DNA of 64,000 bases from Steinernema hermaphroditum (lineage: Eukaryota > Nematoda > Chromadorea > Rhabditida > Steinernematidae), in the NCBI GenBank assembly GCA_030435675.1, contig CM059624.1:16268769-16332768 (forward strand), given 5' to 3'. The first letter of the stretch is position 1; each line of letters starts with the position of its first letter. The position numbers were made by a program, and so were the translations under genes. The notes beneath the pieces were generated by a model. That model saw nothing but the letters and a program-made list of their open reading frames with translations, was not told the DNA's origin and searched no databases. This document shows, piece by piece, positions 45,301 to 57,363 of the stretch.

Positions 45301-48300
45301 ATCACAAAAACAGGGGCACACAAACGTGTGGGCCACTTTGGACCGTGGCTCCTTATCACTAGTAGATATAGTTGAATCTAAACAATCGCACGTCTTCATC
45401 TATCCCACTTGGAACGTCAAAGTACGCACTGATAGACAAACACTATCATAAAATATCTTAGCAAGAACGTCTATCTTAAGGATGCGAGATCAATTTCAAT
45501 AGCGTTATTATGCAATGGGCAGATCTGATTCAATACACGTCGTCAATACATCGCATCACACGAGTATTTGATTTAAACGCGTTGTTACCAACAAACGTAA
45601 TGCTCAGAAACGATCTTTTAAGCGTAAATTTCAAAGAAAACAGGTGCTCTACAGACAGGCAACAGACCAAAACACGTCCGAAAGTTAAGTTCTTAAGAAC
45701 ATGGAGGCTGCTCTCTTCCACAACCTCCCTTCCACAAAGATTGTTTTTTGAAGGCGAGCAAAAGTTTCGGGGCGGTCTTCGAAGATATAAATCATAAGTA
45801 TTTGGACAGCAGGAATGTCTGCTCAAAGTTTCATTTTATGGTCTATTGTATAAGAGAAAGATATCACGAATAAGGCAACGGCTATCCACAAAAATATTAT
45901 CATAAGTAATACCGTAGAAACAAAAAACAACCAGAATAGCACCCCTTGTCGTGGTCGTTGTCAGAAAATTGAGACATTCCTTTTCGCCTTATTCTTGTCA
46001 GATCGAGTGGAACATCATGAAAAAGCGAGGAAAGTCGAACGGCGATCGATCAGAAGAGAGACACGCTTCGTCGATAAGACAGAGATCAAAGGAACGATGA
46101 GAAAAAATCGCTTCTAATTAAATTGGGTTTGTGCGTATGGGTTGTCTTAAACAGCGGTGCCCGCGGAACCGGACACCTTGGGGCCTGGAGCAGTCAAAAC
46201 ATCGCACGGAAGCGGATTAGCGCGCGAGATGACCCGTCATAAAGCGTCAGCGGCGATGGATACTCTCGTAGGAGACTCGCAGACGCCTCTTCTGTCCACT
46301 CCACTTAGTGTAAACAACGGCGCGCGCGATTTGGCCTTCCGATCGTACCGATCGATGACTCGCCGACGGAGCGGTGGTTACAAACTGGCCCTTCAACTTC
46401 TTCCCCCTCTGTGCTGCTTCTTTACACCGCGGGCGCTTTGAATAATGGCGCTGTCCGTGGGGCGCACAATGCCTCCCAACAGCGGCAACTGTCTACAGTA
46501 ACGCGATATGCAAATTAATCACGAAGAGGACCGGGGCGCCGGCGGAGCACGCGAAAACATCGATGAATTCATAAGAGAGCTGCGGATCGGACATCACAGG
46601 GCGATGTCAATTATTTATACGTGGTGGTGGGTTAGCGGAGTGCAGAGATGAGTCATCATAATTGAAATGACATCTCGGATGATCTCTTTCGATGGAAACA
46701 AAGGATGTCAAATAATTGAAACGTCAGGGGGATTCTGCAAATTTGAAAGTATTCAGCGGATACCATAGCCTCCTTAGCAGCCCTACAGTGCAAAAATCAG
46801 TGGTGGCATGAAGCAAGCAAAACTCAGAACTACTTAAAATATCCTTCTGAATAGAGACTAGCAAAGGTGGAATAAGATCGTGTGATTACTCAAAATATTG
46901 TGCCTTTTAAGAGTAATGTTGTCTCGAAAATCATATCTTGATTATTTGTACATTGTAGAAGTAAGGTCTTTGAAATATTCTGAGTAAAAAGAACCGGTCC
47001 ATCTCAAGGCATAGATAAGGCTCTTTCCTTGCTGCTCTATATCAGAATACAGTAGGCAACCCAATCGAATAATCTCCAGCTTGTTAAAACATCTGGCACT
47101 CACAACTTCATTTATAAAACTAAAACTCCACAATACATAATGGGCCTTCGTTGAAAAATAAGGCACCTCAGACTGCTTCAGAAATCGATTTCTTTTTTTC
47201 CCAATGCACCTCATACATTTCAAGACGGCAGACGATTTCATTCTTTTTTTATTCTTCAATTAGACTGAAACATTCCATTTTTTTTCTTCATTCCGAACCT
47301 TGTCTTAAATTTACATTGCAATGCAGTGGGATAATTTCGAAAATATCGCATTTATCCTTTTAGACAAAACTTTGGCTCACAAACTACATCGACTAGAAGT
47401 TAGTCCGTCCTATATTCAAGCTTATGACCCTCCCAAAAAATTATTTTGAAAAAATAAACTAAAGTTCTTGTAGCAACCCGCAAAGTACTGAAAAATCACG
47501 TGACGTCCAGCTGCCATACCATGAACATGACTCACTCTCCACAATACAATCACTCTCTGCAATGTACTCAGCACGCACTCCAAATCCATATAATAACGGT
47601 GTTTCCAAGGGCGAAGTGATTTGATCGCATAGTTGGAGAACAGCTGCCCGGGCGAGGGGCGCGATGTGAGGCCGCAACTAGCAACAGATGCGAGCGCGGG
47701 AAAAAGGCCATAAAATGGGAAATGTGCGAATTGCTGCGTCGAAACAGATTCACCCTCGCCAAGGAAAAGGCGCCGAACGGAAGTCGAACGGCAGGGTGGA
47801 AGACAAACAAAGCAGCGTCGCGCCGCTCGATAAGATCGTCGCGGATTGAAACGTTAGAAACGGAGCACGATGGTTGTGTTTGTTTGTGTAGGAGATTACG
47901 GTAGATTAATATCGTAATTTGGCGGGAACTGTTTGATGTTTATGACTTTCTGTATTTGTGTTGGGGCGACGGCTTCTTGGTATTTTGATATTGAGAGCCA
48001 GAGTAGAAAGAATAACGAACAAAACAGTCAGAATATTTATAAGAAATTATCAAACACTATGAACCCGACAGTCAGACTATATCGCATTCCATAGATTTAT
48101 CTCATCTTAAACACTTTTTATATCGATATATCTTTGCTTCGATCTAGAGCTAAGACAAATGATCGGAAGCGATAAGAAAAACCAACTTCCTACGCAATGC
48201 CCTCTACGTTTACATTAGCGGACCCGATCGATTGATTCTGAAAAAGTTTGTCTAGTCGGCGCTAAGAAGAAATGCCTACATGATGGGCAGCTGTTTTTAG

Positions 48301-51300
48301 CAAAAACAAATAAGACCAGGCAACGGTATCGTTTCGATCACTTTATTGTGTCGTAAACAAGGCGGAACGGTCTCTGCTGGTGCTAACAGTGATTGAATGC
48401 CGCAGGTCCGTGCACACTGATTTGAAGGAAAACAAGAACTGTTAATTGACGGCAGGCAAGGAGGTGGCTGAGAAGTGTTTTTGGTTCGCTGCAGTTTGGC
48501 TGCAGATAAAATCACAGGTAAATATGTAGTGTATTGATGCTGCACTTTTTAAGTAAATGCAGTTTCCAGTCTAAGAAAATGAGTTGGCTGCAATCTATAA
48601 CAATATATACTACAGATTCTAGAGATAAATGACTCAGTAACAAATTAGATAAAACAGACGATCATTAGCACCCACGAGGAAGAGTGCATTTCGTCACGAC
48701 TTATTCACTTCGCTGACTAACCAAACAGTAATCCCAACGCGCTTCAGCAACGCCAACTCCCACGAGCGGATCGAAATGATAATAACTCTCACGGATCGAA
48801 TTGCATGCGAAAACTAAATTGTTTGCGACGCATTGGCTCCACAAAAAGCCATCAAAGCTACGGTGTCGCGCACGAAGGCTAATCCAGCGGAGCGAATTCG
48901 GAGTCATTCACGAGCGCGCGAGGCGAGGCGAGAACCATCGTCGTCGCCGGTTGTCACCTCACCGAAAAAGATGTAAAAAGCGCACCGATTTCGGAGAGGG
49001 CAAACATTCCAAAACAAAGCGTTCCGATCGGGACGATCGAAGGGTGGGGGCCGGCAGATCTAGGAGCCGAAGACGACCTCTCGAAGGCCTTCGGCCATTC
49101 GCAAACAAAACACACGCATAATCGATCATAGTCACTCGTCAAGGGACGGCGAACAAACAGCAATCAGACCGTGTCGTCCCTCTTCGTGTTGATGGCTCCG
49201 GCGGCCGAGGGCAGGTTGGAAGAGCGGAGAGCGAAAAGTGTTATTTGGAGTTCCGCCGACGATCGTCGTCGTCGTCGTGAGGAGAACGGTCGCCGACCGG
49301 ACGAGCTAAATATAATATGCGGGGGAGAGGCACAACAAACAAAGAGCGACGTGTGTCTTCAAATGGAACAAGTGCACTTCGAGTGCTCACGTGCTTCTTT
49401 GCGATATCTAATTCCGCTAAGTAAGTCCATTCGGGGCGGTAAGTGCAGGTGTTTAAGGGTCTTGAGGAATGGGCTTTAAGTGGTGGAACTCTCTTGACTT
49501 TCAGATTTGAGGAACCGTTCATAAGTAAGGATTTACGAGGAACCTGTCCTTTCAGACACTATGTAGCACTTAAATTTTAAACCGGGGGCATAACCAATAC
49601 ACTTAATTAGGTTTATTCATAATAACTTTCCACGATATTGGAACAATCACCAATCACCAAATCTTCAGAATTCCAATGCGAACTCCTTCCATTCGATGTC
49701 TTTTCGAGTTTTTGTCCGTCTGTCCTCACTCAAGTGTTTGTCAAACAACGCGCAGAGAACAACTGCTGACCTTCACAAGCGAACTAGGTCTATGTGCACC
49801 ATAACGGGAAGAAACGAGACTGTTTAATCAGCCACAAATGGAGTATGGCGTTTTAATTACGCCGAAGAAATTGGAGTGGGAAAGGGAGCGTGACTGTAGG
49901 GAAATGCTGTAAAACGTCCTGGCTTCAGGTGGTAGGTAAAAAGTTGACAAAAGCGACGAATTTCGAAGATTTCACAGATCCTACGAAATCAGAGATATTC
50001 TTTCAAACAATGTGCTGTTCACATCTACCCCACCTGGATCTTATGTATCTCGTCTGGGGACCTAGCATTATTATACACAATCGGCGTTCCATATTGAAGG
50101 CTAAAATGAGCCCCGAACCCATAAACAGCCATCAAAAAACTGTGATCACCACTCAAAGCGCACAAAACAAGCACAAAGCTACAGAGAAAACTGTGTTATA
50201 GGGTCGTGTTTGAACATAGAAGGATGGATGCTCTTTAGTAAACTGGATAACGCGATAGATTTCCGTCCATGAGGCATGGGTTCAGCCACACCTTTGAACT
50301 CAGATTTTCTCATGTCCTCGCTTAGTATTATCGTAGCCAGAGAAAACTGTGTTAGGGATTAATGGATATCTCGCTGTCAACACATATGTGATCGCAATAT
50401 AAAACAATGCGCCACTTATAGCCGTATAAATCGGCTCGCTACCTCTTCGGCCGTGACTCATCCTCGCATCCGACGGAACCGGTTTATAACCCGGCGAAAG
50501 TTTTATTTATGACAGCAACCAGGGGGCATTAATCCCTTTCGGCAGATTACATTAATCCGAAGCGGATAGCCAATGGCAGACGGAACGGAATACGGCGGCG
50601 ACGACCTTCGCGGACAGGTGCCCACCAGGTCCGCAGAAGGACTTGAAGCTAAGCGCCTAATTAGAGGGAGCCGTACTTGAAAGCGACCGCCGATGATCGA
50701 ATATTCATTGTTTTGAAGTATGATTAATTGTGTTCGGAGTTGCGTCAGATGAAAGAGGTGAATTGGGAAAGTGATTCACGCGAATCGGTAAATCAAGTTC
50801 CAAAGAAAAGAGGATTGAGGTTAGTCAGAGTGAGAGTTAGGCGAAAACATGAAAAGCAACTTACATGACACTTTATGAAAAAAGCTAGAAAATGGTGATC
50901 TTGCAAGAAAGACACGACAGAAAATGAGCACCGAAATCAATCTTCATCTGTCAAATTGAATTAAGGACCGAATGGCAATCATCACTTCTCCTCAATGTCG
51001 AAATATCTCAGTCACGGTCGGGTTTGTTTATAAATTTTTGGAAAGTTGTTCTCGTTTTTGCAGCAAGAAGAATGATAGGAATCACACCGTAATCACGTCC
51101 TTTCATGTCGCAGCAGTAGTGCAAATCAACAGCCATGAAATAATATGTACAACAGCGACAAGGTCATATAAAACCATAAATTTGCGGATGGATGAAAATC
51201 CGAAAGTCAGTGATTGACTCTTGCCGCAATCAGCGGAGACGGTAAAACTTTTACAGCCTTTATGAAAGGAAAACCCGCTTGGATAACGCGACATAATTAG

Positions 51301-54300
51301 CAGAAGAACGGTCTCATTTTTGCAACGGGACACGTTATTTGCACAAAAAAATAGTAGTAACTTAATGATCACTTGCAAAGCACTAAAACCACGTGCAGCA
51401 AAGAACGATCGGCATTCCCATCGGCTCCGATTTCGCGCAAACTGGACATGCGAAGAGGAAGTGACCTTTCTCCTTCGATTCACCAGCGCCGTCCGTTTCA
51501 CAATTAGCGGCGACGCACGATTTCCACGGATGAGGATTTATGTGGGAATCATGCGCAAAAAGACGCCGCGCCAATTATGGTCCGAAGGAATTCGCCTCGA
51601 TGAACGACTGTAATTGACTCCGAAATTCACTCAATCGACGCGTCTGCCGCAGGCAAGCATCCGGAAACATCAGAAGAGGGTGTTGAAGTGTGATTAAAAA
51701 GGCTTAGAATAGATGACGCGCGTCCTTTGAGACAGAGAGCCCATGCACTTCTTTCGCGCACTTTGCTGCACTCTCGTCGTCCTTTTTGCACTTAAAGTAT
51801 CTACATATACTTTTGTTGTACGGACGAGGAGAGGTCTTTGGGAGGGCGCAAAAGTGTGATAGGAGAACGTAGGGCACAAGAGGGCACGCCTGGACACAGT
51901 TAATTGCACTATAGGACATGCTCTAGTCACTAAGACTTTGCTCTAGTCACTAAGACTTAGTCACTAAGAAAAAAGCACATTTCTCGGAACATCAGTCCGA
52001 ATAAGAGAGAATCAGTTAACTTCCCTCACAGTCACATACACAATTATGCTGTTTGTCAAAAATGCAAATAGATACATTTTTCCTTTGGCCTACTTACCAC
52101 TTTTCTACTTTCTAAACGTATCGCAGAAAACTGCAAGAGAAAGGAGTCGAATCCAGGTCCCAAAAATTTAAAACAAGATGCCAGTTGGACCAAACCATCA
52201 TTGCTTGGCCTCCTTCAATATTGCATTTACTGGTTTGCGCGTTTCTTTTGAATGCAGTCTACATGGTGTGGAAGATTTTACCGTCACAGTGCAATAGCAC
52301 TACGGGTCCACCAAGCTACAGTAAGATGTGAGGTGGACCTTTTGAGCGTTCCCTTGTCAGCCGTGCAGAAAGACGCAGTTTTCTTTTCGCCTGTTCTTTC
52401 ATGCATTCCACTTATTTTACTGAGAACCAGTAAATGAAATATAATCAAGAATGACGTGCCAAGGGGACACGCTAAGAATGACTTGTTCTTGGATCCCTAA
52501 AAGTAATTGTTTTGAATACCTAATAACAAAATTTATGTATGTAGCATATCAAATACAGTACGACTAGGCCGGAGCAAAATATATCGAATAAATATAGTCA
52601 GTATAGCACATCACCAGAGGTGTTTACATCCGTGACAACTGCATAGTGTTTAGCACACTAGAGAGACACTTCCAGCGGACAGCCGAGTCATTACAAACTT
52701 GATTTATGGAGTCAATAACGCGCCGACGCGTGCTTTGTCTTGTGTCATAGGTGTGCAAACACGCGTGGCGTAGATTAGCTATACACTAAAGAGATGACGG
52801 AATTTCTGCTTTGGCGTTGAACAACACGACGCAAGTCGAAAAACTCCAAAACTTCTTCGCATGAACCGAAAATTGGGAATGGACAAAAAAAAAGCCAAAC
52901 CAAAAAAACAAGGGCGTGGACGAGATGGAGCGATGATTTCGTGAAGAAGCTGTAGCAAGTAGCAGTGTGCTCGAGAAGAATCGGGTCGAGAATGGGCAGA
53001 TAATGTCGTGTGACATTGTCACCGAATCCGGAAACCTCTCTCTTGGAGTTCGCATGGGAACTTGAAGCTCGTTTTTTCTCGGCCAGCAATCGATCTGAGT
53101 TCGACGTGTCTGCCTGTCTTCCCATCCGAGTTCGATCGGGAATACGCAGTTTTCAGTTATTTTACAATCAGATCCTATCAATCCCTAACTTTCGGCCTTT
53201 CCAGTTTTTGGATGTTCTGTAGAACGGCACTTATCCTGAGATATTTGCAGATAATTCCAAACTTCTGTCACATACGCATTGTCTACGGTATTTTCCAAAG
53301 TCAGGGTTTATTCACACCCCCGCACTCACTTTCAACCACCAACGCGCCAACGGGTACGCACCCTCAAAGCCAAAACAATTCAGAACCCCATCGACAACCA
53401 CATAAATCGGCGGACAATAACAGTCAACTCGTCCGTACAGTCGGTATCCACCAGGGCGCAATTTTCGAATTACCGCGCGCATCCGAAGCGAAGCGAGGCC
53501 GAAGTTCCCACGCGACGGCGCCATCGATGACAGCCGTAAAAAGCCGCGAAAGCCCTGGGCGCCGTCCGAAATAAACACACAAAGCCTTTGTGCGTGCTGC
53601 AATTCATAAATTCATAACTTCGTTGTCGCGGAGATTAGGAATCAACAGCCGGGGTGACGGCGCTTGCCTCGCGGGCCGCGGAAGTTTGCGGAGATGTGTT
53701 CCTGTGCGGCGGCTTGTCATCGGCCGTGTCGAAAGCCGTTCGTCAAACAAAGAGCGCTGTGGTTCGGAACTGGAATCGCCGCGGGCGCCACCGAACGGAA
53801 GAAAAAATCTCCCGACTGGGAAGACATGAATCGCGAAAGTTTTCTATAGGTGGTTTCGTTTTCACATTATAATACGAAAGGAAACCATTGCTTTTGTTCG
53901 TTTTTAAACGTTAATTGTCGTAAAATGTATTATGTGAGGGCAGGGTTACCAGAGAGAAAATAAAATACAAGGGGGCCAGACGCCTAGAAAACATCTTAAA
54001 AGAATACTGTACTCTCCAGTACTTGCTGCGAGGCACATCACATTACAGACAGGATTTGGATATGGAGTATTGTTTCCTCTGTCAGATTCGCCCTTTCCTA
54101 GTCGTACCGAAGAGCAAGCGGCTTATCTCTTTGAGTCTTCCCTAACCGGTCTCACGTTTGAGTGCTCTTGAACCGATTGTCCAAACTTCCATCTAAATAT
54201 TTTCCTTTTGGTTCACACTGTAATTTTGGAACAGTCCGGAAAGTATCTTATCCACTTTCGGACCCAAAAAGCTCGGCAAGCCGTCTCAGAAGTAAGTACA

Positions 54301-56071
54301 TTTCGTATTCGTTTAACTATTTGTACGTCACATCTTTCGGTGCGACACAGTCAAGGGCCAAAAATGTAAGTTTTACAGTTGGTATTTGGTAATCTGACAG
54401 CTGAAGATGCCATCCGTAAAAGAATTACATCCCTCGCTAGAACACAGCCACCACTAAGGCAACACAACCAGTAGTTGACGGAGTGGTAAAGAATTTTGTC
54501 AGCAGTTAGAGGTAAAGAGTGGATTCCGGTCGGTGTAAAAAAGATGTATCTAACACCCAGTGGGACACTTCGGGTGGCACCGTATGAGGTCGACTTAGCA
54601 GACATTTGACAAATAGAGTTCTATGCTAGAGAAATTGTAATAAATTCGCTAGATTTATGAATCATCTCCTCATGATATCACCACAGAACAGTTGGAACTA
54701 CCAAGCAAGAAAGAGCTGATTCATTGAGATATTACAAACAAGCAGTTGTTTAAGAAACAGATGTCTCTATTTTGATCTGGTTTGAGTTGTTTTGACTCTA
54801 CTATTACGACAAAAATGTTGCTATTTTCGATGAGTAAGAATTCACAGTTATGAGCAAGATGAGTAAGAACATATGTTATGGCTTTTATGGCATTTACTGA
54901 CCTAACTTTGACCGCTTAAAACATTCGATTTTTCAACCCCTAAATCCCTCGTAATTCCGGAAATCACCACGTTCGCAGCGCGCGGAAACACGTTCGGAAG
55001 GTCAAGTGACAAACCTTGTTCTCCTGCGGCTTCTTCGTCTTCCGCACAGCTGTCTTCCTCTTCGGCAGCAACGCCAAAGTTCATCGCTCGGATCATCCTA
55101 AAATTGCAAACAATTTGCACGCGAGAACGTCAAATACAAAGAGGTTTAACGTTTGGGTTCGAAAAGTGAAGTGCTCATATGGCATTGAGCGCAAATGGGT
55201 GGAGATCAAGTTCCCGGGGTGCAACATTTTCTTGCTGCAGAGGTGTATTGCATGAACGGGAACAACTGCTGTTGACAGGAATATGACCGATGGTTCACGG
55301 TTTGCGAATTTTCAATTGAAAAACAACGACACATGACGACGGTGGGAATATTTTAAATGTTCGGAAGAGGAGAATTTGAGGATTTAAACAACCACCAGAT
55401 ACTTCAAAGGGAATCTTAAGGGACAGATAACTTATACCGGCACAAAAACTACTCAACCTCAAAATAACTCCGCTTGGTAAACACTACTGGTCAAACTACC
55501 TCTACACTACTAAAATACATTTTCTTTGGTACATTTCAGACTGCAAAACGCTTTCTGATCTGGATTTCAGAGTCAATCTAAGCTCACAGCCTCCAATTGG
55601 CCTCATTAATCTGTACCATCAAAAACGTTCCTTTTGTTTACTCCGCCATCAAATGGGCAACTTTTTCACGGCCTCAGCACAAACCCAAACACCATTAAGC
55701 TGCTGCTGTGGAGCGGAGATGACGCGCGCAGAACCTGTTCCTTCGATCGTCTAATTCACTTAACTCAAAAGAGTGAATCAATCGTGCACTTCTCCATTAC
55801 TACTTCTAGCGCCGTCTCGGCAGATGTTCGCTAGTCCGAAATACTCTTAGAGAACGTGCCGCGTGAGTCAGCGCAGCTGTGGAATAACGCGAAAAACAGC
55901 GACAAATGAATTTTGACCGTTATATAGGACGAATGAATCACGTAAAAAGACTCACTTTACCCGGTGGTGGAGGCCTGGGGGCTTCTGGGGCACAGGAGGG
56001 GGTGGCCGTTTCGTCTTCACGGTCAGAAGACTCGGTCTCGGCGCTGGAGTCGGACGGCGTCGGATCTCCAT
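30326..56071 (-). CDS. rin-1: RIN (Ras and Rab interactor) homologue: SH2, VPS9 and RA domains
   Basis: Exons in order: 56071-55956, 44730-44595, 43982-43746, 43258-43065, 42337-42246, 39160-38821, 38492-38052, 37773-37420, 33339-33198, 32775-32195, 32149-31886, 31810-31251, 31205-30988, 30730-30543 and 30497-30326. Phases agree and give about 1344 residues. Residues 1-40 are proline-rich (RPPPPVPQKPP). The SH2 domain is at about 138-235 (HPIWYLQNIGRAQA, then AFIVRASSRS with the phosphate-binding Arg, and LPHLIEHYCQHG). A long Ser-rich linker follows. The RIN homology/VPS9 module is at about 965-1225 (VEKLAQDSRTVFGATL, PPADELVRWLVYILAR, and the GDVSYYLTTL signature). The RA domain is at about 1225-1330. 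RIN proteins activate Rab5 on early endosomes downstream of Ras or receptor kinases. A 45-base intron lies inside the VPS9 domain. Exon 1 and its link to exon 2 are the least certain. Confidence 0.9.
33340..37419 (-). other. RIN intron between the Ser-rich linker exons (4.1 kb)
   Basis: GC-rich blocks at about 33480-33900 and 36540-36990 alternate with AT-rich sequence. A minus-strand open frame of 156 residues (33979-33509) lies in the first block but has no recognised domain. No RNA gene seen. Confidence 0.55.
39484..39640. repeat. Palindromic MITE-like repeat, copy 2
   Basis: Starts ATGCCAACTAAGCCG and contains TTTGTCTCTCGTCGTCTGCG and CACCGCTCCTCACGAACGGTC, matching the family core; shorter than copy 4. 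Confidence 0.5.
40864..40985 (-). CDS. Possible alternative RIN exon
   Basis: Between a TCTCAG acceptor and a GTTAGT donor is an open frame of about 41 residues (including SLTSRLFSSTTPNK and GLSKKRLIG). It leaves in phase 1, which fits the next exon at 39160. It needs a phase-2 donor upstream, however, and the preceding SH2 exon ends in phase 1, so it does not fit the main chain. It may belong to another isoform with an unseen exon, or be chance. Confidence 0.3.
41295..41475. repeat. Palindromic MITE-like repeat, copy 3
   Basis: The minus strand reads TCTCTCGTCGTCTGCGC and then GCACCGCCCC. It also carries CCAGCCAGCC as in copy 4. Diverged. Confidence 0.4.
42900..42975 (-). repeat. tRNA-like relic
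   Basis: The minus strand has B-box GGGTTCGACTCCCCC and an anticodon-arm-like ACTGG/CCAGT stem with an eight-base loop, but no matching 5' acceptor strand. Confidence 0.45.
44215..44440. repeat. Palindromic MITE-like repeat, copy 4
   Basis: The left half (GACCGTTCGTTGAGAGCGG, then CGCAGACGACAAGAG) is the imperfect inverse of the right half (CTCTCGTCATCTGCG, then CCGCTCCCCGCGAACGGTC). The outer end reads CACTCAGTTGGCATC, the inverse of the start of copies 1 and 2. This is the clearest copy. Confidence 0.6.
52140..52215 (-). repeat. tRNA-like relic
   Basis: The minus strand shows CCTGGATTCGACTCC, a B-box-like T-arm, with a CCAACTGGCATC segment upstream; no closed cloverleaf. Confidence 0.35.
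55015..55084 (-). CDS. Possible alternative first exon of the RIN homologue
   Basis: ATG at 55084 opens an acidic 23-residue frame (EEEDSCAEDEEAAGEQ) that ends at a GTTTGT donor in phase 1. That phase fits an alternative acceptor (GCTTTCAG) extending the 44595-44730 exon up to 44779. The whole join stays open. It would replace the proline-rich start with an acidic one. The evidence is phase and composition only. Confidence 0.3.
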
Positions 56072-56693
56072 GTTCACATCGTCGCGCACTCGATTCTGAG
56101 CTGCTGGAAACGAGCCGCCGGCCGGTCGATGGGTTCGCTAGGCGGAGCGTTGAGAAAGGGGAACGGGGCGAAAAACGTTGGGGACGACAACGTGTGAAGG
56201 GGGACAAATGTGATTATGGAAATAAGGAAAAAGGTTGGGGCTACGCCAATTTTGCCACCGGAGTTTGTCTTCCTGTGTGCTGCAAATGGGGTCGATCGAG
56301 CGGTAATAAAACAGAGACAAATATGGCGAAGGTCATCAGGCTCCATAAATGGGAGTGCTATGTTAATTACTTAATTGCGGCGCATGTACGTAAAATACAT
56401 GCTTTGATAAAGGTTTGCAGAGAAAAAGCTTTGTTTTACAAAGGAACACCACCATTTACACCATTTCTATTCTCCAATCAATGGAATTCATTGATTCAAT
56501 CTTTTTTTTTTTTGTTGAAACAGACAGATATCCGAGTAGAACACAGCACTCCGATCGGGTTACTCAGGCTGTGGAGAGCTAAATCCAACAGCGTCGAGAT
56601 AGTGGACCACGGCAGGCGATGAGGATTCACATCAGTGGAGCGGCTGGAGGTGGACTCGGGCGGCGATTGCGATGTTTCAGCGAGACATTGAAA

Positions 56694-56843
56694 CTATGAC
56701 TCCTTAGTATTCCAGGCCTTCTGGAAGTTGCGCAGATCATTTTGCCAACAGCGATGCTGAAAATAGACAGTAGACAAGTTGCTTGTCTGAAGCACACTCC
56801 ATACCTCATTCTGCTTCACCGCGAATTTCAGAAATCGGTCCAT
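56694..56843 (-). CDS. Tiny spliced ORF, 33 residues
   Basis: ATG at 56843 begins exon 56843-56805 (13 codons to GAG, donor GTATGG). A 48-base intron ending TTTTCAG leads to exon 56756-56694, which ends TAG. The product is basic and aromatic (MDRFLKFAVKQNE then HRCWQNDLRNFQKAW), with no signal peptide or membrane segment. Family not recognised. Its ATG is one base away from the ATG of the plus-strand ORF, so at most one of the two may be real. Confidence 0.3.
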   Translation of the reverse strand: MDRFLKFAVKQNEVWSVLQTSNLSTVYFQHRCWQNDLRNFQKAWNTKES

Positions 56844-56844
56844 A

Positions 56845-57048
56845 ATGACAAAAGGTAGGTGGCACTATTATCCATTTTTTACTCAGCATTGTCTTCCAGA
56901 ATGCACCCCGCAACGCGCAATGTTATGGGAATTAGTCGTCATCGTAACCGGGAGCGCCTTTGCCGTCGCCTTCTTCGCCGCACTCATCTCTTCAATCCTC
57001 GCATTCGTTATGATTCGTCGACGTCTCCACACGGTCAGCGCCAAGTAA
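56845..57048 (+). CDS. Small single-pass membrane protein, 52 residues
   Basis: Exon 56845-56854 (ATG ACA AAA G) splices over a 45-base intron (GTAGGT to TTCCAG) to 56900-57048 in phase. The product has a short N-terminus with one cysteine, one hydrophobic helix of about 28 residues (VVIVTGSAFAVAFFAALISS and following) and a basic end MIRRRLHTVSAK, so the C-terminus is likely cytosolic. The unspliced frame is also open. Family not recognised. It starts head-to-head with the 33-residue minus-strand ORF. Confidence 0.45.
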   Translation: MTKGRWHYYPFFTQHCLPECTPQRAMLWELVVIVTGSAFAVAFFAALISSILAFVMIRRRLHTVSAK

Positions 57049-57363
57049 ATTGACATTAGCTGCAGTGTTAATTGTGATTAATGGGTTTTGTTGAAGACAT
57101 GCGTGTACACATGCGTGTATATAAATATGTGTATGTGTGAAAAATATGAAAAAATAACCCTTGGATTCACAAAAAGTATGACTGCCCAACGCCATATGTT
57201 TCCACGGTGACTATGGCTCTCCATTTTGAGCTCATAAATTCCTGTTTGAATTAACATATAACACTCTCTTCGCGCTATGTTACCCTCACCCTTAAGTTCA
57301 GTGGGTTACCGTTCACTTTCCGAGAAAAAATCGACTTTATTCAGAGTCCATTTAAAATAAATA

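Larger units (their letters stand above)
44731..55955 (-). other. RIN intron 1 (11.2 kb)
   Basis: The largest gene-free stretch in the window. AT-rich background is broken by GC-rich blocks at about 46150-46560, 47600-47860, 48780-49330, 50400-50720, 51380-51650 and 53350-53820. Tandem motifs lie at 45165-45205 (TAACATTCAT type) and 51919-51970 (CTCTAGTCACTAAGACT type). tRNA-like relics lie at about 45110-45160 and 52140-52215. A possible alternative first exon is at 55015-55084. No other gene supported. Confidence 0.6.

Noticed and set aside
46157..46441. 94-residue plus-strand frame in the large RIN intron
   Set aside because: GC-rich block, no domain, no signal peptide, no polyadenylation signal.
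48801..49121. Arg/Lys-rich 106-residue frame
   Set aside because: Composition follows from a CG-rich block; no conserved motif, and the opposite strand is equally open.
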